NCBI RefSeq assembly: GCF_030815415.1
Contig: NZ_JAUSWW010000001.1
Coordinates: 186,001 to 250,000 of the forward strand
Length of the DNA: 64,000 nt
Reading direction: 5' to 3'
From: Streptomyces canus
GTDB lineage: Bacteria > Actinomycetota > Actinomycetes > Streptomycetales > Streptomycetaceae
Part shown: one piece after another, positions 54,954-63,951 of the stretch
Position numbering within the stretch: the stretch's first letter is position 1
How the letters are laid out: the number at the start of each line of letters is the position of its first letter
Translations under genes and position numbers: made by a program
Notes under the pieces: generated by a model
Told to the model about the DNA's origin: nothing
Database searches by the model: none
What the model saw: the letters and a program-made list of their open reading frames with translations, nothing else

Positions 54954-56347
54954 CGGTGTTCTCCTTCGTGGATACCCCGGCGTTTAGGCCGGGGAGGAAA
55001 CGAAGCTCCTGCGGAGCAGGGCAAGGGAAGCCGGTTCGCCGCCAGGGCGGACCGGTGTGCACAGTCCACCTGCCGACACCCGCTGCCCACACGGAAGTTG
55101 ATAGAGTGTGACGTGTGACGTGTGACGCGGCAGGTCAAGCGGGCATTCAAGTACCGCTTTTACCCCACCGGCGTGCAGGCGGCTGAGCTGTCGCGCACGT
55201 TCGGCTGTGTCCGCCTCGTCTACAACAAGGCGCTGGAGGAGCGGACTCGGGCCTGGTACGGCGAGCAGCGCCGCATCTCCTACGTGCAGTCCTCCGCCGC
55301 GCTCACGGCGTGGAAGAAGACCGGGGATCTGGCTTTTTTGGCGGAGGTGTCCTCGGTTCCGTTGCAGCAGGCGCTGCGCCATCTGCAGACGGCGTTCGGG
55401 AACTTCTTCGCCCAGCGCGCGAAGTACCCGCGCTACAAGAGCCGGAAGAAGTCGCGGGCGTCGGCCGAGTACACGCGTAGTGCCTTCACATGGCGCGACG
55501 GAGCGCTGACTTTGGCGAAGATGCCGGAGCCCTTGGACATCCGCTGGTCGCGCCCCCTGCCCGAGGGGACGGAGCCGACCACGGTGACGGTGTCCCGGGA
55601 CGCGGCGGCCCGCTGGTTCGTGTCCCTGCTGTGCCAGGACCACATCGCCCTGGCTCCCGCCACCGCCAACGCGGTGGGCCTGGACGCCGGGATCACCTCC
55701 CTGGTGACACTGTCCACCGGGGAAAAGGTCGCCAACCCCAAGCATGAGAGGCGTGACCGGGCCTGCCTGGCCCGCGCGCAGCGTGAGCTGTCGCGCAAGT
55801 CGAAAGGCTCGGCGAACCGGGAGAAGGCCCGCCGTAAGGTCGCCCGCGTGCATGCGCGGGTCGTCGACCGGCGCCGGGACTTCCTGCACAAGCTGTCGAC
55901 TCGACTCGTCCGTGAGAACCAAACGGTCGTGATCGAGGACCTGAGCGTCCGCAACCTGCTGAAGAACGGCACGCTCGCACGCGCCATCAGTGATGCGTCG
56001 TGGACACACCTGCGCTCCATGCTGGAGTACAAGTGCGCCTGGTACGGGCGCGAACTCGTCGTGATCGACCGCTTCTTCCCCAGCAGCAAGCTGTGCGGGA
56101 ACTGCGGCACGGTCACGTCGAAGATGCCGCTGAACGTCCGTGCGTGGACGTGCGTCTGCGGCGCGGTGCATGACCGCGACGTGAACGCGGCGCGCAACAT
56201 CCTGGCCGCCGGGCTGGCGGCATCTGCCTGTGGAGACGGTGTAAGACCTCAACGGGAGCCCTCCCGGACGGGGCGGTCGTCGGTGAAGCAGGAACCCCAG
56301 CGGGCGACCGCTGCAATCCCCCGCCTTTAGGCGGGAGAGGAAGTCAA
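54954..56347 (+). mobile_element. Complete TnpB-only IS200/IS605-type element
   Basis: Left end with hairpin CCCCGGC-GTTTA-GGCCGGGG (54975-54994), preceded by TCAT at 54950-54953. tnpB follows. The right end has the hairpin CCCGCC-TTTA-GGCGGG (56320-56335) overlapping the tnpB stop and ends with TCAA (56344-56347), the canonical right cleavage motif of the IS608 type. No tnpA, so mobility would need one in trans, such as 58840-59268. The 3' part of tnpB plus the right end is where an omega-RNA would be made. Confidence 0.85.
55122..56330 (+). CDS. tnpB: TnpB RNA-guided nuclease, intact
   Basis: 402 aa, GTG start. N-terminal basic region (VKRAFKYRFYPTGVQAAELS). RuvC residues Asp188 (VGLDAGITSLVTL), Glu272 (VVIEDLSVRNLL) and Asp353 (VHDRDVNAARNIL). 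Zinc finger CGNC at 325-328 and CVC at 344-346. All catalytic residues are present, so it may be an active programmable nuclease that cuts at the site matching its omega-RNA guide. Its first 105 codons are duplicated at 48197-48510. Confidence 0.95.
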   Translation: MTRQVKRAFKYRFYPTGVQAAELSRTFGCVRLVYNKALEERTRAWYGEQRRISYVQSSAALTAWKKTGDLAFLAEVSSVPLQQALRHLQTAFGNFFAQRAKYPRYKSRKKSRASAEYTRSAFTWRDGALTLAKMPEPLDIRWSRPLPEGTEPTTVTVSRDAAARWFVSLLCQDHIALAPATANAVGLDAGITSLVTLSTGEKVANPKHERRDRACLARAQRELSRKSKGSANREKARRKVARVHARVVDRRRDFLHKLSTRLVRENQTVVIEDLSVRNLLKNGTLARAISDASWTHLRSMLEYKCAWYGRELVVIDRFFPSSKLCGNCGTVTSKMPLNVRAWTCVCGAVHDRDVNAARNILAAGLAASACGDGVRPQREPSRTGRSSVKQEPQRATAAIPRL

Positions 56348-56388
56348 ATTGGCATCCGTTGCCCGGGGTGTCGTCGCGCTCGACGAGC

Positions 56389-56523
56389 CCCATGCTGCAC
56401 TTCAACAACGGCTCCTTCCCGGGCCACACCTGGACCGGCGGTGCCGACTGGCTGCTCTACCCGCTGCCGGAGTACTACGAGGTCACCGCCGACACCGACT
56501 TCTACCGGAACAAGCTGGCGCTA
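56389..56523 (+). pseudogene. GH95 internal fragment
   Basis: Reads ATSPMLHFNNGSFPGHTWTG, GADWLLYPLPEYYEVTADTD and FYRNKLALA, an internal segment of GH95-type (alpha-L-fucosidase/galactosidase) catalytic barrels. Flanked by the TnpB element and ISL3 debris. It lies on the opposite strand to the other GH95 fragment at 60.4-60.7 kb. Confidence 0.7.
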
Positions 56524-56574
56524 GCAAGATTTCCGTGACGCGGGGCTGTGCCACCGTGCGCCGGTGACGCTCCG

Positions 56575-57250
56575 TCACGGGTAGCGGCGTCGGAGGTGGG
56601 ACATGAGGACGACGCGGTGGCGCAGGAGCGGAACGTCGGCGCGGCCGGCGATGATCCGTTTCTAGAGCTTCAGGTCCGTGATCCGGCCTTCGTTGACGCC
56701 GGAGTTGAACGGGGTGGTGATCCCCTGCACGACTGCCAGCCGGTCTTCGCGAATGGCGTTGGCCGGGCTCGCCAAGGAAGACAGGCCAGAGGCCACGAGT
56801 TGGTCGAGCCAGTCCGGCAGCGGGGCGGCATCGCGGGCATCGAGCATGGCCGCGAACTGCCGTACCAGAGTATGGGTTTGGTCGAGCTCCGGGCAGTGTT
56901 CAAGCAGCCGACGGAGTGCCTCGGTGGGGTGCAGGCCGCGCCGAGGCGGTGTGGTGGAGATCCACCGGGCTACCTGGCGGGGCGATGGTGGCCGCTCGCG
57001 CGGTGTGTCGATCGGCAAACCGCGGCGTAGCGGCGCGATGGCCATCTTGACCCGCTGATAGTGGCCGCCGTAGCCCTTGGCGACAATCTCCTGGTGCAGC
57101 ACGGTCGCGGTGCTCGCCTTCCTCCCACCGCTGCCTCAGATACGGGTCGAGGCTCGTGGACCGGCGGGGCGGAGTGCGCCGTACACACTCCTGCCAACCG
57201 GCAGCGCGTGCGTACTTGGCCACGGTGCGGCCGTTCAAGCCGAGCTCGCG
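56575..57250 (-). pseudogene. ISL3-family transposase remnant
   Basis: The coding pieces in order are an HTH (AIARELGLNGRTVAKYARAA GW), a linker (SLDPYLRQRWEEGEH), a frameshift near 57105, then GYGGHYQRVKMAIAPLRRGL and the C-terminal ITTPFNSGVNEGRITDLKL. A TAG at about 56663 replaces the expected Gln codon, and KRIIAGRADVPLLRHRVVLM SHLRRRYP follows to the native stop at 56575. N-terminal zinc-binding region and much of the DDE domain are missing. Confidence 0.85.
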
Positions 57251-57252
57251 GG

Positions 57253-57442
57253 CTATCGCAAGATCCTGGCGATCGTGCGGGCGGCCGACGGCCCGGTGCA
57301 GGTCAGGGCGGTCGGTAAGCGGCTGAGCCTGAACGCCTCGGCGCGCGGCAAGCTGGAGCCTTTGCGGGCGAAGATGACCAAGCTCGCCGATCGCAGCAGG
57401 CTGCACAAGGGGGGCGACGGGCGGTTCACCGCACGTCCGTAG
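57253..57442 (+). pseudogene. Conserved IS-associated ORF, C-terminal fragment
   Basis: YRKILAIVRAADGPVQVRAV, GKRLSLNASARGKLEPLRAK and ADRSRLHKGGDGRFTARP form a small winged-helix-like domain with good codon use; this sequence type recurs beside transposases in Streptomyces. Its 5' part is missing at the ISL3 junction. Confidence 0.5.
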
Positions 57443-57655
57443 CCGCGCGGGGTGCGCCCGTAACTGACGGGCGCCCGACGGCAGTTGAGTTTGTGTGACG
57501 AAAAACAACGGTCTCGCCGAGGGCTCTGACGGCCTTGTTTACACCGCCCGCCTGCCGCTGTCGAGCGCCACTGTCAACTTGACCCGGCCCTAAAGGACCG
57601 GGCTTGGAGGTAGCGCCCAACTGGCTGCTGGGTTGACTCCTCCGTCCAGACACCC

Positions 57656-58822
57656 CTATCGGGTGGCAGGGACGCGTGACTCACGCCCCGCGTTCCACAC
57701 GTTCTCGCCACGGGTGGCGATGTTGTGGGAAGCATTCCGGTCGGCGTGGGCAACGACCCCGCACCCCCGGCAGATGAAAAGTCCCTGGTCGACACGGTTG
57801 CGTTTGTCGACGTGGCCGCACTCGGTGCATGTCTGGGACGTGTACGCGGGATCGACGATGACCAGGGGCACTCCTGCCCGCTTGGCCTTGTAGATGATGA
57901 AGTCTGCGAGTTGGGCGAAGGACCAGGAGTGGAGCGCGACCCGTTGGGGCTTGCGGAGCCGTACCCTCTGCCGGATTCCCTTGAGTTCTTCCAGGGAGAT
58001 CCCGGCCGAGGTGCGTTCAGCCTCGATCACGATCGTCTTGGCGATGATGTGGTTGGTGTTCTTGACGTGCCGCGCCTCGCGGCGGGAGCGCTCCTTGAGC
58101 CGGCGCTTGGCGGACTTGGTGCGCTTCTTCTGGAGCTTGGCCCGCAAGGCAAGCTGCCTCTTGCGATACCGGTTCAGGGCGCGTCCGGCGGCCTGGTAGC
58201 CGGTGGATGTGGTGACGATGTTGACGATGCCGAGGTCCACGCCGATGAAACCGTCCGGCTCGTACGTCTCGGCCTCGGGAACCTCACACGTGGCGATCAG
58301 ATAGAAGACGCCGTCACGCTCGATCAGGTCGGACTCGCCCTTGCGGTACTGCTGGAGCACCTTGAGCGCGTCCGCCGAGCACACGAACCGCACACCCTTC
58401 AACCGGCCTTCGGTGGTCCAGATCGAGACCGTCCGCTGGTCGTACTGCCAGCTCAAACACCGGTCGTCATACGGCTGCGCGGCATCGCGACGGAACGTGA
58501 TCGGCTTCGACTCCGCCTTGCGGCGGCGCTTCGACTTCGGCTTGCCGAGGTTACCGGCCCGGATGTTCGCCCTCAAGGTGGTGTAGGCGTCGCGCACCTT
58601 CTTGATGGTGTGCTGGGCGGCCTGCGCCCCGAGACCTTTGGCCTTGAGGCGCGGGTAGGTGTGCTTGCGCAGCTCGTACTCGCGCGGCACCCCGTAGGCG
58701 AACGCCACTTCGGAGACCCAGCACGCCAGATCGTTGACCGTGCGCAGGGTCGCGGACAGCGCGGTGGCCTGCTCGGCCTCCGGCATCAGCTTCACTTGCG
58801 TCACGATCTTCACGACGATCAT
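57656..58822 (-). CDS. tnpB: TnpB RNA-guided nuclease of the IS605 element
   Basis: 388 aa. RuvC residues Asp196 (GVDLGIVNIVTTSTG), Glu278 or Glu279 (GISLEELKGIRQRVR) and Asp361 (VAHADRNASHNIATRG). Zinc finger CTEC at 332-335 and CRGC at 351-354. N-terminal region KLMPEAEQATALSATLRTVN. Distinct family branch from the 55122 TnpB (low identity). All catalytic residues present. Confidence 0.95.
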   Translation of the reverse strand: MIVVKIVTQVKLMPEAEQATALSATLRTVNDLACWVSEVAFAYGVPREYELRKHTYPRLKAKGLGAQAAQHTIKKVRDAYTTLRANIRAGNLGKPKSKRRRKAESKPITFRRDAAQPYDDRCLSWQYDQRTVSIWTTEGRLKGVRFVCSADALKVLQQYRKGESDLIERDGVFYLIATCEVPEAETYEPDGFIGVDLGIVNIVTTSTGYQAAGRALNRYRKRQLALRAKLQKKRTKSAKRRLKERSRREARHVKNTNHIIAKTIVIEAERTSAGISLEELKGIRQRVRLRKPQRVALHSWSFAQLADFIIYKAKRAGVPLVIVDPAYTSQTCTECGHVDKRNRVDQGLFICRGCGVVAHADRNASHNIATRGENVWNAGRESRVPATR

Positions 58823-58839
58823 CGTACTACAGTTGGTCT

Positions 58840-59268
58840 ATGTCACCACGCTGGGAGCCAAACCCCAACATTCACAGGGGCCGTACGGTCGTCTACACCC
58901 TTCACGCCCATTTGGTCTTCACACCCAAGTACCGGCGCGGACCGTTCACCGACGAGATCCTTACGCGCTGCGAAGAGATCATGCGGGCCGTGTGCGCCGA
59001 CTTCGAAACCGAGCTGGTGGAGTTCAACGGCGAGCGTGATCACGTCCAACTGCTCGTGCACTACCCGCCCAAGGTCGCCATCTCGCGGTTGGTCGGCTCC
59101 CTCAAGGGGGTGTCCGCCCGCAGACTCCGCCAGGAGTTCCCCGGCCACATCCGCAAGTACCTGTGGGGCGACCACTTCTGGTCCCCGTCCTACTTCGCCG
59201 CATCCTGCGGCGGCGCACCGCTAGAGATCATCAAGGAGTACATCGAGAACCAGAAGCGACCCGACTGA
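58840..59268 (+). CDS. tnpA: TnpA Y1 (HUH) transposase of the IS605 element
   Basis: 142 aa, full length. VVYTLHAHLVFTPKYRRG opens the fold; the HUH strand reads DHVQLLVHYPP (His68, Gln70); Tyr134 in EIIKEYIENQ is the nucleophile, with Gln138 at the conserved position. The second metal-binding His of the usual DHVHLL motif is Gln here. Single-strand transposase that excises and inserts at hairpin ends. Confidence 0.93.
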   Translation: MSPRWEPNPNIHRGRTVVYTLHAHLVFTPKYRRGPFTDEILTRCEEIMRAVCADFETELVEFNGERDHVQLLVHYPPKVAISRLVGSLKGVSARRLRQEFPGHIRKYLWGDHFWSPSYFAASCGGAPLEIIKEYIENQKRPD

Positions 59269-59363
59269 GGGCAACAGTGCAGACCCGTGCGCCCGTGCAG
59301 GTCACCCCTATCTTGAGAAGCGCTTCCTCCCGGGCGTGAACGCCCGGGGTTCCGCGCTAGATC

Positions 59364-59920
59364 ATGCTGAACTGGCTCGCCGACCTGATACGCGGCCGCC
59401 TGAAGAGGATCGGCTCGCGGTGGCGGGCCCTGCCCGCGGGGAAGATCGCCGGCATCGTGCTGGCGGTGCTGCGCTGTGACCAGCGGCCGGGCGACCTGGC
59501 TGGCGGCAACGGGATACACCGCACCACCGTGACCCGGTGGGTCAGGGAGGTCGTCCCTGCTGGCCGCCCGCGCCCCGCGCCTGGAGCGGGCCCTGAAGAG
59601 GATCGCCCGGACGGGTGGCGGGGTGGTGCTGCTGGACGGCACGCTGATCCGCACCCGGCGGCGCACCGGGAAGGAGAACCGGAAGAACTACTCCGGGAAG
59701 CTCAAGCACCATGGCCTGCTCGTGATCGCGCTCACCGACGACCGGGGCCGGCTGGTATGGGTCTCCGCGGTCAGACCCGGGCGGACCTCGGAGATCACCG
59801 CCTGCCGTCACGACACGCTCACCCAGAAGTTGCGGGCGGCCGGGCTGGGAGCCATCGCCGACCTGGGATTCGTCGGGCTCGAGACAGTGATCCGACGCCG
59901 ACCCGGCGGTGATCACCGGC
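59364..59920 (+). pseudogene. IS5-type (HARBI1-like DDE) transposase remnant A
   Basis: LNWLADLIRGRLKRIGSRWR, GKIAGIVLAVLRCDQRPGDL and HRTTVTRWVREV in one frame, then after a frameshift VLLDGTLIRTRRRTGKENRK, KHHGLLVIALTDDRGRLVWV and RAAGLGAIADLGFVGL in another. A further shift leads into VITG. Its 5' end was cut by the IS605 left end. Confidence 0.85.
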
Positions 59921-59924
59921 TCCT

Positions 59925-60243
59925 GTGGATCGGGGCAAGTAAGGCTCGAAGATCCACCTGATCACCGAGCGGACCGGTCTGCCCCTGTCCGTCGGGATCT
60001 CCGGGGCGAACCTGCACGACAGTCAGGCGCTGATCCCGCTGGTGAAGGGGATACTGCCGATCCGCTCCCGGCGCGGACGCCGACGGCGCAGGCCGGCCAA
60101 ACTCCACGCCGACAAGGGATACGACTACGACCACCTGCGGCGATGGTTACGCGGACGCGGCATCCGGCACCACATCGCCCGCAGAGGCATCGAGTTCTCG
60201 CCCCGCCTGGGCCGCCACCGCTGGACCACAGAACGCACGATGG
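59925..60243 (+). pseudogene. IS5-family transposase remnant B
   Basis: An IS5/IS427-type DDE segment: VDRGK, stop codon, then GSKIHLITERTGLPLSVGIS, ANLHDSQALIPLV, AKLHADKGYDYDHLRRWLRG and GRHRWTTERTM, where it breaks off. A TAA interrupts the frame. It differs from remnant A and follows it directly. Confidence 0.85.
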
Positions 60244-60426
60244 TGCCACTTGTCCCCCAACTGGGCTTGCCGGCAGCGCAGCGCGACCGTCCGCTTCACA
60301 ATCTGGGAGCAGATCACCGGAGTCGCCGGCCTTTCCACCACGGCCTGACCACAGCCCGGAACCGGGCGCCATCACGCGCAACACGCTGTCAGGCACTCCC
60401 GCACTCACCAACGTGACAGCGCGCCA

Positions 60427-60660
60427 GGACTCGTCCTCGGGGTTGATCTCGTGCAGCGGCCAGGCGCCGTACAGGTGCTGGATGTGCTGGTGGTTGTAGC
60501 GGTCGGTCAGGCTCGGCCAGGACCATTCGGCGAGCGCGCCGTCGCCGTTGACGCGGTAGTCGGGGATCTTGTGCAGCAGTGCGGTCCGGGAGAGGGAGGC
60601 CGCCCCGGCGGTCAGGGCGGCGGCGGTCAGGAAGCACCTGCGATCGATGGAGTGGTCCAG
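60427..60660 (-). pseudogene. GH95 gene with internal deletion: signal peptide joined to C-terminal catalytic segment
   Basis: The N-terminus DHSIDRRCFLTAAALTAGAA looks like a Tat-type signal (RRCFL) of a secreted enzyme, preceded by AAAGGAG. It is joined at LLHK to IPDYRVNGDGALAEWSWPSL and HIQHLYGAWPLHEINPEDE, a conserved block from the last third of GH95 enzymes. The reading frame then runs into unrelated sequence. The missing middle includes the type of segment found, inverted, at 56389-56523. Confidence 0.75.
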
Positions 60661-60796
60661 TCCACTACGCAAACTCCTTTGTCTGCTGAGGGCTATACGA
60701 AATGGGGGAGTTGGGATGTGTAAGGAGTCATGGGCAGGCGAGCGGACAACCTTCCGGTCCGCACCGGCCCGTGAGGTGATCCTCCGTAGGGGACGT

Positions 60797-60835
60797 GCCC
60801 CGGCGGCCCGCTCGGTCGCGGGGCCGCCGGGGCAT
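60797..60835 (-). terminator. Terminator of the GH51-GH43 operon
   Basis: 14-bp stem TGCCCCGGCGGCCC / GGGCCGCCGGGGCA with an 11-nt loop, 5 bp beyond the stop of the GH43 gene. Confidence 0.9.
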
Positions 60836-60839
60836 GCGG

Positions 60840-62342
60840 TCAGGAAAGAGTCCAGGTCTCGCTGTTGACGCTCGCGCTGCCGCCGAGCTCCTGGTCGACC
60901 GCCGCTCCTCGGGTGGTCGAGCCCGCGACGCCGATGTGCAGGCCGCTGCCGATGCCCACCAGCATGTAGTTGCTGCCGGTGTAGCTGCCGGTCAGGTCGA
61001 GGGCCCACTGCTGGTTGGTCCCGCCGTTGCAGGTCCACTGGTGCAACTGGAGGCCGGCGGTGGTCGACTTGTCGGGGACGTCCAGGCACAGGCCGCTCTT
61101 GACGCTCTTGAGCGTGAAGATGTTGTCCGCCACCCGGGTGAGGGTCCACTGCTGGTTGGCACCGCCGGTGGACGGCCACTGGATGATCTTGGCGCCGTTT
61201 GCGGTGGAGCCGTCGGACACGTCCATCAGCATGGAGCTGCTGAGGTTCTTCAGCGTGTGGACCCCCTCCGAGGGGATCCCGCTGCCGGCCGTCCACGTGC
61301 CCGCGTCCACGTCGAGGGACCAGGTCGGGTACTGACCGAGGTTCACCGTCGTGCCCCGGATGGTCAGCGGCAGCCAGATCAGCTTCGACGCGCCCAGGTT
61401 GGAGGTGTCCCAGCGGTCACCGGCGTAGATGTACGTGGTGCCGGAGGTGCCCTGGACCGTGATGACGTTCGCCGTCTGGCTGCCGTAGGTCTTGGTGCCG
61501 GGGGCGGCGAAGTTCCGGAACGCCGACCAGGGGCCGCCCAGCGAGGTGGCGGTGGCGTAGACGTTGTCGTTCAGGCTCCAGCCCGTCAGGTGGGAGCCGA
61601 AGACGTAGTACATGCCGCCGATCTTCACCATGGCGGGCGACTCGACGCTGGCACTGCCGCTGCTGCCCAGCACCGCCACCGCGCTGTCCACTGAGAGGTA
61701 GTCGGCGGAGAGCTTGTAGATGCGCAGGCCGTTGTTGCGGTCCTCGCTCAGCAGATAGCCGGTGCCGTCGGTGTCCTGGAACAGGCCGATGTCCCGGCTG
61801 AGGTTGCCCTGCGGCCGGAAGCTGCCCCGGTAGGTGTACGGGCCGCACGGCGTGCTGCTGGTGGCCACACCGACCTTGGCCTCGGCGTAGTTGGTGCTGT
61901 CGATGTGCATGTACATCACGTACGTGCTGGTCGACGCGTTGTAGATGACCTTCGGCCGCTCCACGATGCGGCTGGGGCCCAGGTCACCGCTGGCCTGCCG
62001 GCTCAGGGCCTGGCCCTGGTGGGTCCAGTTCGCCAGGTCGGTCGAGGTGTAGCAGGGGATGTCCTGGAACGACGTGTCCGTCGAGTTCCTGCCGGTCTTG
62101 TCTTCGCCGAAGCCGTACCAGGTGTTGCCGACCTTGATGATGCCCAGGCCGTGCAACTGCAGGGCGTTGCCGTTCTGGTCGGTCCGGTCGGCACCCGTCG
62201 TGAACGTCACCGAGGCCGCTTGTGCCTGCGTGGCGGGTACGAGCAGGGCGGCGAGGCCGCTGAGCAGGGTCAGGAGCGTGAGGAGCGTGGTCCGCCATCG
62301 GGGGCGCGGTGGCGGTGTGCGGTGCCATGTGTTGTCGGGCAT
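60840..62342 (-). CDS. Secreted GH43 exo-beta-1,3-galactanase-type enzyme with CBM13
   Basis: 500 aa from an ATG with GGAGAGG upstream. Signal peptide TTLLTLLTLLSGLAALLVPA ending AQA-A. GH43 propeller (about 45-345): LHGLGIIKVGNTWYGFGEDK, IVERPKVIYNASTSTYVMYM, IDSTNYAEAKVGVATS, LSRDIGLFQDTDGTGYLLSE and SASVESPAMVKIGGMYYVFG with the catalytic Glu. These blocks match GH43 subfamily 24 (exo-beta-1,3-galactanase) rather than arabinanases. CBM13 at about 365-500 with QQW repeats. Co-transcribed with GH51, whose stop lies 74 bp upstream. Confidence 0.88.
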   Translation of the reverse strand: MPDNTWHRTPPPRPRWRTTLLTLLTLLSGLAALLVPATQAQAASVTFTTGADRTDQNGNALQLHGLGIIKVGNTWYGFGEDKTGRNSTDTSFQDIPCYTSTDLANWTHQGQALSRQASGDLGPSRIVERPKVIYNASTSTYVMYMHIDSTNYAEAKVGVATSSTPCGPYTYRGSFRPQGNLSRDIGLFQDTDGTGYLLSEDRNNGLRIYKLSADYLSVDSAVAVLGSSGSASVESPAMVKIGGMYYVFGSHLTGWSLNDNVYATATSLGGPWSAFRNFAAPGTKTYGSQTANVITVQGTSGTTYIYAGDRWDTSNLGASKLIWLPLTIRGTTVNLGQYPTWSLDVDAGTWTAGSGIPSEGVHTLKNLSSSMLMDVSDGSTANGAKIIQWPSTGGANQQWTLTRVADNIFTLKSVKSGLCLDVPDKSTTAGLQLHQWTCNGGTNQQWALDLTGSYTGSNYMLVGIGSGLHIGVAGSTTRGAAVDQELGGSASVNSETWTLS

Positions 62343-62415
62343 GGTGTCACCTCTCCGTTGAGGTCGGGGATGCTGCGGGTGCGCGGGTGGAACAGGGGGG
62401 TGGGCCTGGGGCCGC

Positions 62416-63951
62416 TCAGGGGGCGAGCGGGATGGTGATGGTGTTCCAGGACATCGGCGGCAGCACGGCACTCAGCCGGCCGCCGTCCGTGATCGTGCCG
62501 GTCACCGGCTTCGGCGTCACGCGGTCCTGCTGCTGGAGCGTGTTGGCCGCCTGGCGGTCGGGGTCGGCCAGGGCGGTGTGCGTCACCTGCCCGGCCACCG
62601 GGTTGAACGCCCGCAGGTCGGCGGTGAGTTCGAGCGGCCTCGTGGTGTGCCGGTTGACGGCGAAGACGGTGAGCGTCCCGTCCTCCTGCCGGACGGCGGT
62701 CGCGTGCAGCAGTGGCACCTCGCCGTAGCGGGCGGTGTCATGGACGGGGCTGTCCAGGGCGAGCCGGAGCACCTGGCCGCCACTGTGTCGGGCCGCGTCG
62801 GCGAAGGGATAGAAGATGGTCTGCCGCCAGGCCGGGCCGCTGGGCTCGGTCATGATGGGGGCGATGACGTTCACCAGCTGGGCGAGGCAGGCGGCGGTGA
62901 CGCGGTCGCAGTGGCGCAGCAGGGTGATCAGCAGGCTGCCGACCACGACGGCGTCGGTGACGGTGTAGACGTCCTCGAGCTGGCGCGGGGCTACGCTCCA
63001 GTCCGGGGTGTCGGTGTTGTTGACCGGCCGGCTCTGGTACCAGACGTTCCACTCGTCGAAGGAGAGGTTGATCCGCTTGCTTGAGTGGCGCTTGGCCCCG
63101 ATGTGGTCGGCGGTGGCGACCACCCCGTCTATGAATGCTTCCATGTCGGCGGCCGAGGCGAGGAAGCTGTCGACGTCACCGTCGCTCTCCTCGTAGTAGG
63201 CGTGGCAGGAGATGAAGTCGACGAGGTCGTACGTGTGCTCCAGGACCGTCGCCTCCCACGCGCCGAAGGTCGGCATGGAGCGGTTGGAGCTTCCGCAGGC
63301 GACCAGTTCCAGGCCGGGGTCGACGTCGCGCATGGCCTTGGCGGTGACGGCGGCTAGGCGGCCGTATTCGTCGGCGCTCTTGTGGCCGAGCTGCCAGGGG
63401 CCGTCCATCTCGTTGCCCAGGCACCACAGTTGGATGCCGTGCGGCTTGTCCACGCCGTGCGAGCGGCGCAGCTCGGAGAAGGCCGTGCCGGCGGGGTGGT
63501 TGGTGTACTCCAGGAGGTCGAGTGCCTCCTGCAGGCCACGGGTGCCGAGGTTGAGGGCCTGCATCGGCTCGACGTCGGCCTTGGCCGCGAAGCGCATGAA
63601 CTCGTTCAGCCCGAACCGGTTCGTCTCGACGGTCCGCCAGGCGCCGTCGAGCCGGCGGGGCCGCTGCTCCACCGGGCCGACTCCGTCCTCCCAGCGGTAG
63701 CCGGAGACGAAGTTGCCGCCGGGGTAGCGGACCATCGTGACGCCCAGTTCCCGGATCAGGGCCAGGACGTCGGTGCGCAGTCCGTCCTCGTCGGCGCTCG
63801 GGTGGTCCGGTTCGAAGACGCCGGTGTAGACGCAGCGGCCGAGGTGCTCGACGAAGGATCCGAACAGCCGCGGATTCACCTCGCCGACGGTGAAGTTGGG
63901 GTCCAGGTGTACGGCCCCTGCGAGCGGCGGGTGGCTGGCGGGGTTGGGCAT
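62416..63951 (-). CDS. abfA: GH51 alpha-L-arabinofuranosidase
   Basis: 511 aa, no signal peptide, so intracellular. TIM barrel with GSFVEHLGRCVYTGVFEPDH, VRYPGGNFVSGYRWEDGVGP, acid/base Glu181 in WCLGNEMDGPWQ and nucleophile Glu300 in LSFDEWNVWYQ; C-terminal beta-domain to PPMSWNTITIPLAP. Releases arabinose from imported arabino-oligosaccharides, downstream of the secreted enzymes. ATG follows CGGAG. Confidence 0.95.
   Translation of the reverse strand: MPNPASHPPLAGAVHLDPNFTVGEVNPRLFGSFVEHLGRCVYTGVFEPDHPSADEDGLRTDVLALIRELGVTMVRYPGGNFVSGYRWEDGVGPVEQRPRRLDGAWRTVETNRFGLNEFMRFAAKADVEPMQALNLGTRGLQEALDLLEYTNHPAGTAFSELRRSHGVDKPHGIQLWCLGNEMDGPWQLGHKSADEYGRLAAVTAKAMRDVDPGLELVACGSSNRSMPTFGAWEATVLEHTYDLVDFISCHAYYEESDGDVDSFLASAADMEAFIDGVVATADHIGAKRHSSKRINLSFDEWNVWYQSRPVNNTDTPDWSVAPRQLEDVYTVTDAVVVGSLLITLLRHCDRVTAACLAQLVNVIAPIMTEPSGPAWRQTIFYPFADAARHSGGQVLRLALDSPVHDTARYGEVPLLHATAVRQEDGTLTVFAVNRHTTRPLELTADLRAFNPVAGQVTHTALADPDRQAANTLQQQDRVTPKPVTGTITDGGRLSAVLPPMSWNTITIPLAP

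Larger units (their letters stand above)
57579..59366. mobile_element. IS200/IS605 element with divergent tnpA and tnpB
   Basis: The right end (read on the minus strand) carries the hairpin AGCCCGGTCC-TTTA-GGGCCGGGT and ends in TCAA at 57582-57579. The left end carries the hairpin CCCGGGCG-TGAA-CGCCCGGG (59329-59348) and adjoins an IS transposase fragment at about 59366. tnpA and tnpB start 17 bp apart and diverge, the usual IS605 layout. Confidence 0.85.

Noticed and set aside
59317..59326. GAAGCGCTTC as a third LacI operator
   Set aside because: It lies inside the left end of the IS605 element, next to its hairpin, and is not upstream of a sugar gene.
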